Shown in pieces: positions 21,547-29,449 of a stretch of DNA of 29,449 nucleotides. The stretch covers positions 1 to 29,449 of the forward strand of contig JBNKWA010000057.1 in assembly GCA_050299555.1 (NCBI GenBank). The letters are read 5' to 3'. How positions within the stretch are numbered: position 1 is the first letter of the stretch; each line of letters opens with the position of its first letter. This DNA is from JBNKWA01 sp050299555. Lineage in GTDB: Bacteria > Pseudomonadota > Alphaproteobacteria > Rhodobacterales > Rhodobacteraceae. A model generated the notes under the pieces. It did not search any database. It saw nothing but the letters and a program-made list of their open reading frames with translations, and was not told the origin of the DNA. The position numbers and the translations under genes are program-made.

Positions 21547-22821
21547 TCAGCCGGCCAGCAGGTCGGCCAGCGCCAGCGCCATCACCCGGGCCGAATCGAC
21601 CATGTCGCCGATGCCGACCCACTCGTCGGGCTGGTGGGCGAGGTCGAGGATGCCCGGCCCGTAGGCGATGCAGTTCTTCATCCGGCCGATGCGGTCGATG
21701 TGCTTCTGGTCATAGGTCCCCGGGGAGACCACGAATTCCGCCTCGCGTCCCAGGATGCCGGCGATGGCGCGGTTGACGGCGCGGACCACCGGCGCGTCCT
21801 CGGCGGTCATCGTCGGCAGCACCTCGTGCATGTCGCGGATCTCGGCGCGGAAGCCCTGGCGCCCGGCCGCCACCCGGTCGACAACCGCCTGCATCTCGGC
21901 CTTCACCGCCTCGAGGCTCTCCTCGATCAGGAAGCGCCGGTCGATCACCATGCGGCAACTGTCGGGGACCACCGGCGCCGGGAACCCGGTGAAATCCGCC
22001 GGCAGCTCGGCCTGGCCGCCATGGATCGAGTTGATGTTGAGCGTCGAGGAGCGCGCCGCCGCCGGTACCACCGGCATCTCGGTCCGCCGGGCGCCGAAGG
22101 TGGGAAAGAGGCTCGCCTCCATCTCGGCCAGAAGCGCCCCCATGTGCCTGACCGCGCAGTCGCCCAGGAACGGCATCGAGCCGTGGCCGATCCGCCCGTG
22201 GGTCTCGATCTCGGCCCACCAGACGCCGCGATGGCCGAGGCAGATGCGATCCTTGTTCAGCGGCTCGGGGATGATGACGTGCTGCACCCGCTCGGGCGAG
22301 AACCAGCCCTCGCCGGCCAGCCAGGCGACGCCGCCATAGCCGCCGGTCTCTTCGTCGGCGGTGGCCGAGATCTCTACCGCGCCGGCAAAATCGGCGGTCT
22401 CCACAAACGCCTCGGCTGCGATCAGCGAGGCCGCCAGCCCGCCCTTCATGTCGCAGGCGCCACGGCCATAGACGCGGCCGTCGCGGATGAGCCCGGCGAA
22501 GGGATCGACGGTCCAGCCGCGCCCGGTCTCGACCACATCGATATGGCTGTTGAAATGCACGCAGTCGCCGGGGCGGCCGCCCTCCTTGCGGGCGATCAGG
22601 TTCCAGCGCGGATGGCGGTCGCTGTCGCCGCGGGCGCCTTCGGCCCGCAGCATGGTGCAGTCCCAGCCCCTGGCGGCCAGCCGGGCGCGGAGGAATTCGC
22701 AGATGTCGCGGTAATGCTCGCCCGGCGGGTTGACCGTCGGGATGCGGATCAGCTCCGCCGTCAGCGCCACGAGTTCGGCCTCGCGGGCGCCGATCTCCTC
22801 AACCAATGCGTCGGTGTCCAT
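21547..22821 (-). CDS. M20-family metallopeptidase (ArgE/DapE/ACY1-type deacylase)
   Basis: 424 residues from ATG 22821, where homology begins (MDTDALVEEIGAREAELVAL); upstream in-frame residues look non-coding. Metal-site residues: H93-x-D95 (FNSHIDVVETG), D124 (GRGACDMKGG), E157-E158 (TADEETGG), and C-terminal His in DLAHQPDEWVG. The dimerisation domain lies in the middle (GRIGHGSMPFLGDCAVRHM). Members hydrolyse N-acyl amino acids (acetylornithine, succinyl-diaminopimelate, others). dapD lies 1.7 kb away on the other strand, but the divergence and the family spread make DapE identity uncertain. Divergent from the YggS gene, with 73 bp between. Confidence 0.88.
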   Translation of the reverse strand: MDTDALVEEIGAREAELVALTAELIRIPTVNPPGEHYRDICEFLRARLAARGWDCTMLRAEGARGDSDRHPRWNLIARKEGGRPGDCVHFNSHIDVVETGRGWTVDPFAGLIRDGRVYGRGACDMKGGLAASLIAAEAFVETADFAGAVEISATADEETGGYGGVAWLAGEGWFSPERVQHVIIPEPLNKDRICLGHRGVWWAEIETHGRIGHGSMPFLGDCAVRHMGALLAEMEASLFPTFGARRTEMPVVPAAARSSTLNINSIHGGQAELPADFTGFPAPVVPDSCRMVIDRRFLIEESLEAVKAEMQAVVDRVAAGRQGFRAEIRDMHEVLPTMTAEDAPVVRAVNRAIAGILGREAEFVVSPGTYDQKHIDRIGRMKNCIAYGPGILDLAHQPDEWVGIGDMVDSARVMALALADLLAG

Positions 22822-22894
22822 GGCCCATGATCGGCAGGCCGGTTGAGCCCTGTCAATGGCCGCGCTATGCCCTTGCAGCGAAGGGAGACCGCCC

Positions 22895-23551
22895 ATGCCG
22901 CTTGCCGAGGTGAAGGACAGGATCGCCGCCGCCGAGAAGGCAGCAGGTCGGGCGCCGGGCTCGGTGCGGCTGATCGCCGTCTCGAAGATGCAGCCGCTGG
23001 AGCGCGTCGAGGCGGTTCTGGCCGCGGGTCACCGGCTTTTCGGCGAGAACCGGGTGCAAGAGGCGGCCGGCAAGTGGCCGGACTTTCGCGACCGCTACCC
23101 GGAGGCGCAGGTGCACCTGATCGGGCCGCTGCAGAGCAACAAGACCCGGCAGGCGATGCAGCTTTTCGAAGCGATCCATTCGCTGGACCGGCCCAGGCTG
23201 GCGAAGAAGATCGCCGACGAGGCGCAGGCGCTGGGGCATTGCCCGGCGCTGTTCGTCGAGGTCAACACCGGGGCCGAGCCGCAGAAGGCGGGGGTGTTGC
23301 CGGATGCCGCCGACACTTTCATTGCCGAGGCGCGGGCCATGGACCTGAGGATCGAGGGACTGATGGCGATCCCGCCTTTCGACGAGGACCCGGTGCCGCA
23401 TTTCCGCCTGCTGGCCGAAATCGCGGCGCGCAACGGGCTGAGGGGCCTGTCCATGGGCATGAGCGGCGACTACGAGGCGGCGATCGCCGAGGGCGCCACC
23501 CATGTCCGCGTCGGCTCGGCGATCTTCGGCGAGCGGGTTTCGGCCGGATGA
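22895..23551 (+). CDS. YggS-family pyridoxal-phosphate homeostasis protein
   Basis: 218 residues from ATG 22895, with aagggag 7 bases upstream; an in-frame ATG at 22856 lacks a site. The alanine-racemase-like TIM barrel shows the PLP-binding lysine K31 (IAVSKMQP) and the family blocks FGENRVQEA, HLIGPLQSNK, FVEVNTGAEPQKAG, GLMAIPP, LSMGMSGDYEAAIAEGATHVRVGSAIFG (in order). The protein binds PLP and buffers its supply in the cytosol; no catalytic reaction is established. Convergent with the LOG gene, 13 bp between stops. Confidence 0.95.
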   Translation: MPLAEVKDRIAAAEKAAGRAPGSVRLIAVSKMQPLERVEAVLAAGHRLFGENRVQEAAGKWPDFRDRYPEAQVHLIGPLQSNKTRQAMQLFEAIHSLDRPRLAKKIADEAQALGHCPALFVEVNTGAEPQKAGVLPDAADTFIAEARAMDLRIEGLMAIPPFDEDPVPHFRLLAEIAARNGLRGLSMGMSGDYEAAIAEGATHVRVGSAIFGERVSAG

Positions 23552-23564
23552 GGCCGGCCCGGTC

Positions 23565-24386
23565 CTAGTCCGCCGCCCGCTCCCAGGTCTCGATCGCCTC
23601 CCACGCCTCGGCGGCGGTCTCGACGAAGCGGAACAGCTCGAGATCGTCCGCCCCGATGGTCCCGGCCTCGACCAGCGCCTCCCAGTTGATGACCCGGGTC
23701 CAGAAGTCGCGGCCGAACAGCAGGATCGGCAGCGGCTGCATGCGGTGGGTCTGCACCAGGGTCAGGGTCTCGAACAACTCGTCCAGGGTGCCGAAGCCGC
23801 CGGGGAAGGCGACGATGGCCTTCGCCCGCATCAGAAAGTGCATCTTGCGCACGGCGAAGTAGTGGAAGTTGAAGCAGAATTCCGGCGTCGCCCAGCGGTT
23901 GGGCGCCTGTTCGTGGGGCAGCACGATATTCAGCGTCACCGACTGGCCGCCGGCGTCGGCGACACCGCGACAGCCGGCCTCCATGATGCCGGGGCCGCCG
24001 CCGGTCATCACCACGTTCTCGCGCCCGCCGCCGGCGAGGCACTTCTCGGCGCAGAGCCGGGCGAAGGTCCGGGCCTCGTCGTAGTAGCGGGCGAGGCCGT
24101 GCTCCCCGGCACCGCGCCCTGCCTCCGGCCCCGGAATGCGGGCGCTGCCGAAGACCACGATGGTGGATTCGATACCGGCCTCGCTCATGGCCATCTCGGG
24201 CTTGAGCAACTCCAGCTGGAGGCGCACCGGCCGCAACTCGTCGCGGCACAGGAACTCGTCGTCGGCAAAGGCGAGCCGATAGGCCGGGGCGCGCGTCTGC
24301 GGCGTGTCGGGGGTACGCTGGAACGTCTGGATGTCTTCGCCGGCCTTGGGGAACCGCTTCTGCAAGCGGGTGTCGTTACTGGTCAT
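23565..24386 (-). CDS. LOG-family (TIGR00730) nucleotide 5'-monophosphate hydrolase-like protein
   Basis: 273 residues from ATG 24386, preceded by ggagagg. The Rossmann-like core carries IVVFGSARIPGP near 76, GGGPGIMEA at 129-137 and the signature PGGFGTLDE at 195-203 with the catalytic Arg/Glu region. LOG proteins release the base from AMP or cytokinin nucleotides; bacterial members of this longer type are often of unknown physiological role. The N-terminal ~65 residues before the core are an extension not present in the shortest LOGs. Divergent from dapD, with 96 bp between. Confidence 0.9.
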   Translation of the reverse strand: MTSNDTRLQKRFPKAGEDIQTFQRTPDTPQTRAPAYRLAFADDEFLCRDELRPVRLQLELLKPEMAMSEAGIESTIVVFGSARIPGPEAGRGAGEHGLARYYDEARTFARLCAEKCLAGGGRENVVMTGGGPGIMEAGCRGVADAGGQSVTLNIVLPHEQAPNRWATPEFCFNFHYFAVRKMHFLMRAKAIVAFPGGFGTLDELFETLTLVQTHRMQPLPILLFGRDFWTRVINWEALVEAGTIGADDLELFRFVETAAEAWEAIETWERAAD

Positions 24387-24482
24387 TCGGTTGCCTCTCC
24401 TGCCGTTGCGCCGGTCCGGCAACCGCCTTATAGGCTGCCGTCGCGTCGGGCCAGCGGCGTGGAGACCAAAGGGGGGAGCGCC

Positions 24483-25310
<828 letters not shown>

Positions 25311-25336
25311 AGCGAACGGAGAGGCGGGCCGGGGGT

Positions 25337-25409
25337 CCGGGGGATGGAAAATCCCCCGGCCGGGTCAGGGCCGGGGCCCTGCCGGCACGGCGGGACGCAA
25401 GGTCCCGCC
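25337..25409. terminator. Stack of three hairpins between convergent genes
   Basis: CCGGGGGAT (25337-25345) pairs with ATCCCCCGG (25351-25359) around a ggaaa loop. CAGGGCC pairs with GGCCCTG at 25366-25381 around a 2-base loop. GGCGGGAC (25389-25396) pairs with GTCCCGCC (25402-25409). They fill the gap between the end of dapD and the end of the opposing VPLPA-CTERM-like gene and probably stop transcription from both sides; no T-tracts follow. Confidence 0.7.
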
Positions 25410-25419
25410 GGGACGGACT

Positions 25420-26328
25420 CTACCCCCTGGCGCCGCGACGGCGGGCGAGCGCGCCCAGCCCGGCCAGCCCCAGCGCGAGGAGCGGCAGCGTCGCCGGAAC
25501 CGGAACCGGAGCGTCGATGAACTCGGCCGCGAAGAGATGCAGCGCCATCGGTGCCTCGAACGTCGCCCCCTCGGCCAGCAGCGGCGCGAAGCTCCATGTC
25601 CGGTCGACCCCCGCGTTCAGCGCGTCGAGCGTCGGCGCCACGGTGATCAGCGCCAGATAGTCCCGGGTACCGGTCCTGAACACGCCGGTGCCGACCTCGA
25701 TCCCGGGGATCGCCGCGCCGGTTTCGTCGAACACCGCGCCACCGAACAGCGACGAGCCGTGGAAGGTGCTGCCGAGAAAGCGCGGCAGGGTTGCGGTGTA
25801 ATCCGTGTTCGCCAGCGCCGCGGCGACAAGGTCGTCGAAGATGTCGACGCCGCCTGACCGGAACTCGGTGAACAGGAACACCTCCTGCGGGTCGAGCGTG
25901 CGGGTGCTGTCGGACGTCGCCGACGTCGATGCGCGGTCAGGATCGAGCCCCGGCACCTGATCGCGCGAGCACCCGGTGCCGCAGGTGGAGGTAAGCTGTG
26001 TCGAGTCGGACGAACTCGAGGATGACGACAGCGAGTAGCTGAACTTGGTGTTGGTGCTGATCGCGCCACTGTCCGACACGGTCGAATCCGTGCCCGACGA
26101 ATCCGCGCTCGTCGAACCGGCTGCCAGCGCCGTCACCGGCAGGGCAGCCGCCGCCACCGTCGAGGTCGACGAGGATGTCCCCTTGAACGGCTCGTTCAGC
26201 GAGCCGGGATAGGTCACGTAGCGCAGTGCCTCGAGATTGCCGACCAGCGCGTCGTAAGACGCGGCGGTGATCGCCTGTGATGTGTTTGCGATGAATGCCA
26301 TCGCCGCAGCCATGAGAAGCGCTCTCAT
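25420..26328 (-). CDS. Exported Ser/Thr-rich protein with VPLPA/PEP-CTERM-like sorting signal
   Basis: 302 residues from ATG 26328, preceded by ggaggggg. Residues 1-19 form a signal peptide (MRALLMAAAMAFIANTSQA). Residues ~70-130 are low-complexity Ser/Thr/Asp, including a run of Ser and a small Cys motif (TCGTGC). Residues ~140-270 form a globular portion of unknown family. The last 28 residues (VPVPATLPLLALGLAGLGALARRR) are the three-part signal of VPLPA-CTERM proteins: motif, membrane helix, Arg cluster. In Rhodobacterales such proteins are handled by an exosortase and often reach the cell surface or biofilm matrix. The exosortase is not in this window. Confidence 0.85.
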   Translation of the reverse strand: MRALLMAAAMAFIANTSQAITAASYDALVGNLEALRYVTYPGSLNEPFKGTSSSTSTVAAAALPVTALAAGSTSADSSGTDSTVSDSGAISTNTKFSYSLSSSSSSSDSTQLTSTCGTGCSRDQVPGLDPDRASTSATSDSTRTLDPQEVFLFTEFRSGGVDIFDDLVAAALANTDYTATLPRFLGSTFHGSSLFGGAVFDETGAAIPGIEVGTGVFRTGTRDYLALITVAPTLDALNAGVDRTWSFAPLLAEGATFEAPMALHLFAAEFIDAPVPVPATLPLLALGLAGLGALARRRGARG

Positions 26329-26451
26329 TTCCCCCTCCACCAGAACCGGACTCCGGCACAGGGTAGCTGCCGCAAGTGATGGGGGCATTGACTGCCATCA
26401 ATGTGAAACGAAGAGCGCGGTCGCGCAGGGCCGCCGCGTCCCGGGGCGACG

Positions 26452-26952
26452 CTAGAACTTGGCCTCCTTCTCCAGGTGCAGCTTCATCTCCATCAGCACG
26501 TGCTGCAGGCGCTGGGTCTCGGTCAGCATCCGCTTGGCCTCGTTCAGCGAGATCACGTTGTCGGTGATCGAGGTGTGGTATTCCTCCATCAGCCGCGCGA
26601 AGCGGTTCGACAGCAGCACCACGTCCTCGTTCACCCGCCCGTCGCGGTGGGTCCGCTCGCCGTCATAGTCGAAGACGATGGCCCGAAGGTCGGCCAGCGC
26701 CTTGGTGACATGGGGGAAGCTGGCGGCTCCCTCCAGCGCCGCCACCACGTCCACCGGCATGAACCGCTCGGCATGCTCCGGCGAGTTGGAGAAATAGCGC
26801 CCCAGCGTGGCCTTCGACTTGCCGGTCAACTCGCAGGCGCGAACGAACCCGACATCCTTGACCAATGCTTCGGTGGTCTTTTTCAGGAAGGATCGTGCAG
26901 CCGCATCGTCATGCGGCAGGTTGCTGTCGCCTGTGGTGGTATCGTCGGCCAT
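26452..26952 (-). CDS. Small helix-turn-helix-like protein of unknown function
   Basis: 166 residues, soluble. The stretch ~33-58 (DVGFVRACELTGKSKATLGRYFSN) reads as a helix-turn-helix, followed by FMPVDVVAALE, giving a resemblance to phage CII-type or Cro-like DNA-binding proteins. Residues ~100-166 are strongly helical and heptad-rich (VVLLSNRFARLMEEYHTSITDN...LQHVLMEMKLHLEKEA), suggesting a coiled-coil dimer. Family not named. The codon use is host-like, so recent acquisition is not indicated. Its start at 26952 faces a 570-bp spacer. Confidence 0.75.
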   Translation of the reverse strand: MADDTTTGDSNLPHDDAAARSFLKKTTEALVKDVGFVRACELTGKSKATLGRYFSNSPEHAERFMPVDVVAALEGAASFPHVTKALADLRAIVFDYDGERTHRDGRVNEDVVLLSNRFARLMEEYHTSITDNVISLNEAKRMLTETQRLQHVLMEMKLHLEKEAKF

Positions 26953-27526
26953 CGTTGTCCCTCCTGCGGCCCGTCGACGTCTTCCTTGTCCGGTGCGCCC
27001 GCAGTGACCTTACAGGGCGACCGCGCCGGCCACCAGCGCCACGGCGGCCCCGCCCGCCGCCTGCCGGCGGGGCGCGGTGACCGGCGCAAAATGGGAAACG
27101 GCAACGGGTTTTCCCATTCTCGCCAGAGTTGTATCCGTGGCATAGGGCATCGGCCGCCAGTGGCTGCGCCCGCAAGAGCGACGTCGAATACCCAGGGCGG
27201 CGCGAACCGTCGAGCAGGCGGCTGGCCAGTATTGCGGCCTGCCGTGCAGTTGGGCGACGGTAACCCGTGGCGCAGCAGGGCAAGGGGGCGCACGTTCGGT
27301 CACCGTCATCGGCTTGCGGGAACGCTCGATTAACGGTTGCCGGTTAGCGTGCCCTCCATCGCTGAATACCCTGGCGGTCTTGGTCGTGGACCGGCGGCGG
27401 CGCAGCCCCCACTGCTGCCTCCGGTCCGCGGCCAAGCTTTCCCGAAATCGCCACCCCGGCCGCGCCGCGGGCTTTCCGCCCCTGGCGGACGGCGATAGTC
27501 TGGCCGCATCCAGCACCGAGGTTGCC
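26953..27526. other. 574-bp spacer between the HTH-like gene and the GFA gene
   Basis: No gene of recognised family. It contains one unconvincing minus-strand ORF (27010-27309, listed separately). A purine-rich dip in GC around 27090-27135 contains a small dyad-like pair (atgggaaa...tttcccat, 27091-27098 and 27111-27118), which could be part of a promoter or operator. The downstream part of the spacer carries the GFA gene's promoter, not resolvable by eye. Confidence 0.4.
27010..27309 (-). CDS. Hypothetical 99-residue ORF, doubtful
   Basis: Open from ATG 27309 (MTVTERAPPCPAAPR...) to TAA 27010. The last 15 residues are a short hydrophobic stretch (GGAAVALVAGAVAL) that could be a single membrane anchor, preceded by an Arg-rich segment. 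No ribosome-binding site and no family recognised; third-position GC is below that of neighbouring genes. It lies in a 574-bp gap upstream of the HTH-like gene on the same strand. Chance ORF is the more likely reading. Confidence 0.25.
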   Translation of the reverse strand: MTVTERAPPCPAAPRVTVAQLHGRPQYWPAACSTVRAALGIRRRSCGRSHWRPMPYATDTTLARMGKPVAVSHFAPVTAPRRQAAGGAAVALVAGAVAL

Positions 27527-27931
27527 ATGCGGATCGACGGCGCCTGCCATTGTGGGCGGATCACCTTTCAGGCCGAGATCGACCCCAAGCGGGTTCGGAT
27601 CTGTCACTGCACCGATTGCCAGACGCTGTCGGGGTCGCCCTTTCGTGTGGTGGTCCCGGCGCCGGAGGCGGATTTCGTGATCCTGTCCGGCGCGCCGAAG
27701 ATCTACGTCAAGACCGCCGAGAGCGGAAGAAAGCGGCAGCAGGCGTTCTGCGCGGATTGCGGCACGCCACTTTACGCGACCTCGGTCGAGGACGGGCCGC
27801 GCACCATCGGGATAAGGCTCGGCGCGGTGAACCAGCGCCGCCAACTGGCGCCGCGCCGGCAGTACTGGTGTCGCTCGGCCCTCGAATGGCTGCCGGAGCT
27901 GGATTCGATCGAGAAATTCGCCGAGCAGTAG
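27527..27931 (+). CDS. GFA/CENP-V-family zinc-binding protein
   Basis: 134 residues from ATG 27527; the frame runs back to 27314 but homology begins here. Cysteines form the two zinc sites: C7-x-C9 (GACHCG), C26-x-C28-x2-C31 (CHCTDC) and C75-x2-C78 (CADCGTPLY). Related enzymes (GFA) promote formation of S-hydroxymethylglutathione from formaldehyde and glutathione, although most homologs have unknown substrates. It ends 2 bp before the stop of the convergent rsmB-like gene. Confidence 0.9.
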   Translation: MRIDGACHCGRITFQAEIDPKRVRICHCTDCQTLSGSPFRVVVPAPEADFVILSGAPKIYVKTAESGRKRQQAFCADCGTPLYATSVEDGPRTIGIRLGAVNQRRQLAPRRQYWCRSALEWLPELDSIEKFAEQ

Positions 27932-27933
27932 CG

Positions 27934-29211
27934 CTAGCGCCGCGCCAGTACGGCGGCGAAGAACCCGTCCATGCCGCCGCGATCGGGCCAGAAATCCGGC
28001 CTGAGCCGCAGACCGCCCTCGGGCGTGAGCCAGCCGGGCTCGACTGCCGGGCCGTCAAGCGGCACCTGCGCGAAGTCCGGGTGGCGGGCCAGAAAGGCGG
28101 CGGCCTGCGCCTCGCCCTCTCCAGGCAGCAGCGAGCAGGTGACATAGGCCAGCCGGCCGCCGGGGCGCACCCAGCCGGCGGCACGGTCGAGGAGCTGCGC
28201 CTGCAGCGCCACCAGCCGGTCGAGATCGGCCTCGCGGCGGACGAAGGGCAGGTCGGGGTGGCGGCGAATCGTGCCGGTGGCGGTGCAGGGCGCGTCCAGC
28301 AGCACCAGGTCGAACGGACCCTCGGGTTCCCAGTCCAGCGCATCGGCCACCACAGTTTCGGCGCCAAGGCCGGTGCGGGCGAGGTTCTCGGTGAGCCGCT
28401 CCATGCGCGCAGGGTCGGCATCCACCGCCGTCACCCGCGCCCCCGCGGCGGCCAGTTGCAGGGTCTTGCCGCCGGGCGCCGCGCAGAGATCGAGCACCGC
28501 AAGCCCCGCGACATCGCCAAGAAGGCGGACCGGCAAGGCGGCGGCGGCGTCCTGCACCCACCAGCGCCCCTCGGCGAAGCCGGCGAGGGCGGTGACCTGC
28601 GGGTGGCCCGCAAGCCGCAGGCTGCCGGTGGGCAGCAGCTCGGCGCCGATTTCCGCCGCCAGCGCAGCCGATTCGGCGGCCTCGCGCGGCGTCAGGTCCA
28701 GCGGGGCTGCCTTTTCGTGCGCCGCCTCGATGGCGGCCAGCGCCTCGGCACCCCAGGCGGCGGTCACCGGCCGGCCGATCCAGCGCGGCAGCCGTTTCGG
28801 CCGCGCGTCGGCCCAGATCGCCGCGCCTTCGCGGGCCACCCGGCGGCCAACGGCATTGACCAGGCCCTTCAGCCCCTTGCCGCCGATCCCCTCGGCCAGG
28901 CGCACGCCCATGTCGACGGCGGCGTGAGGCGCGGTCCCTTCGGCCAGAAGCTCGGCGGTCATCAGCCGCAGCACCGCCTCGGCCGCAGGCGGGGGACGGC
29001 GCGGCACGAAGGCGGTCAGGACCGTCTCGATGCGGGCGAGATGGCGAAGCACGGATGCCGCCAGGCGCTGCGCCTCGGCCCGCTCGGCCGGGGTCAACCC
29101 GTCCAGCGCCGGGCCAGGATCGGACAGCATGCGGCGCTCGTCGATGACCCGGGCGATCAGCGCCAGAGCCGCGCGCCGCGCCGCCAGCCCGGGAGGGGCG
29201 GCTAGGTCCAC
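27934..29211 (-). CDS. rsmB: RsmB-type 16S rRNA (cytosine-C5)-methyltransferase
   Basis: 425 residues. The N-terminal ~125 residues form the NusB-like RNA-binding domain (RRAALALIARVIDERRML...LRHLARIETVLTAFVP). The C-terminal SAM-dependent domain has DLCAAPGGKT (241-250), the general-base/nucleophile pair motifs DAPCTATG (C309) and VTCS (C359), and FAAVLARR at the end. It methylates a cytosine of 16S rRNA (C967 in E. coli numbering for RsmB), using SAM. Start is GTG 29211, overlapping the stop of the upstream htpX-like gene by 10 bp, so the two form an operon. Confidence 0.92.
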   Translation of the reverse strand: MDLAAPPGLAARRAALALIARVIDERRMLSDPGPALDGLTPAERAEAQRLAASVLRHLARIETVLTAFVPRRPPPAAEAVLRLMTAELLAEGTAPHAAVDMGVRLAEGIGGKGLKGLVNAVGRRVAREGAAIWADARPKRLPRWIGRPVTAAWGAEALAAIEAAHEKAAPLDLTPREAAESAALAAEIGAELLPTGSLRLAGHPQVTALAGFAEGRWWVQDAAAALPVRLLGDVAGLAVLDLCAAPGGKTLQLAAAGARVTAVDADPARMERLTENLARTGLGAETVVADALDWEPEGPFDLVLLDAPCTATGTIRRHPDLPFVRREADLDRLVALQAQLLDRAAGWVRPGGRLAYVTCSLLPGEGEAQAAAFLARHPDFAQVPLDGPAVEPGWLTPEGGLRLRPDFWPDRGGMDGFFAAVLARR

Positions 29212-29449
29212 GGGCCGCGCCGGGTGCGCTCGCGCCGCACGGTCGGAATTACGGATGGCCGCGGTTCCGGCGACAGGTGCTCGCGGCGGTCCGCCGGCGG
29301 CTCGAACTCGCCCGACTCGGCCAGTTCCAGCAGCGCCTTGATGCGGTTCTCCACCCGCGGGTGGGTGGCGAAGAGGCTGTCCATGCGATTGCCGGTCAGG
29401 GGGTTGACGATGAACATGTGCGCGGTGCCCGGGAAGCGCTCGGCCGAGC
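29202..29449 (-). CDS. htpX: HtpX-type M48 membrane metalloprotease, C-terminal end
   Basis: The frame is open from the right window edge. The visible 82 residues read SAERFPGTAHMFIVNPLTGNRMDSLFATHPRVENRIKALLEL-type C-terminal sequence (blocks TAHMFIVNPL, DSLFATHPRVENRI), the conserved end of alphaproteobacterial HtpX, followed by an acidic then basic tail. HtpX degrades misfolded membrane proteins and its catalytic HExxH lies outside the window. The stop codon (TAG, 29202-29204) overlaps the start of rsmB. An htpX-rsmB pairing is common in Rhodobacterales. Confidence 0.9.
   Translation of the reverse strand, partial: SAERFPGTAHMFIVNPLTGNRMDSLFATHPRVENRIKALLELAESGEFEPPADRREHLSPEPRPSVIPTVRRERTRRGPWT

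Overview
The window is a GC-rich alphaproteobacterial chromosome segment, most likely from the Rhodobacterales (Paracoccaceae or Roseobacteraceae-like). The evidence is the codon use, a DUF6478 protein, a VPLPA-type C-terminal sorting signal, an RTX/type I-secreted CAP protein, and the accD-folC pair. Most of the DNA is ordinary core and metabolic content, with short spacers and frequent start/stop overlaps. No rRNA, tRNA, CRISPR array, insertion sequence or phage module was recognised.

Layout. 1-3.1 kb: the 5' part of a TRAM/Fe-S RNA methyltransferase, a divergent VOC dioxygenase-like gene, a secreted thermonuclease-fold protein with a C-terminal sunset-type domain, and a convergent CAP-RTX secreted protein. 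3.5-8.6 kb (minus strand): an FadH-like 2,4-dienoyl-CoA reductase, then an overlapping ilvD - lipoprotein - DUF6478 operon. 9.1-12.35 kb (plus): a CPBP membrane protease, accD and folC.

12.35-14.66 kb is the accessory island and the most interesting part. It opens with about 2.5 copies of a 108-bp tandem repeat built on the palindrome CGTCCCCATGGGGACG. Next comes a markedly AT-rich cassette on the minus strand: an orphan Hint/pretoxin remnant fused to a toxin-like C-terminal domain, an immunity-like gene overlapping it by 4 bp, an unannotated 27-codon ORF, and a second immunity-like gene. Every junction in this set is a stop/start overlap (GTGA, ATGA, TGATG). The Hint part is GC-rich like the host and the toxin tip and partners are AT-rich, as expected for exchange of polymorphic-toxin tips. 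The N-terminal carrier protein is missing and there are signs of a frameshift, so this looks like a displaced, possibly silent, toxin-immunity cassette.

14.7-21.5 kb: a clear creatinase (creatine to sarcosine plus urea), a DUF1345 membrane protein, a family-5 solute-binding protein, and an NMT1/THI5-type SBP - ATPase - permease operon. Two palindromic repeat elements lie between permease and family-5 SBP, one overlapping the permease stop codon. A small VOC protein follows. 21.5-25.3 kb: an M20 peptidase, a YggS-type PLP protein, a LOG-family nucleotide hydrolase and dapD (lysine/diaminopimelate synthesis). 25.3-29.4 kb: a stack of hairpins, a Ser-rich VPLPA-CTERM-like exported protein, a small helix-turn-helix-like protein, a GFA-family zinc protein, an RsmB-type rRNA m5C methyltransferase and the 3' end of htpX.
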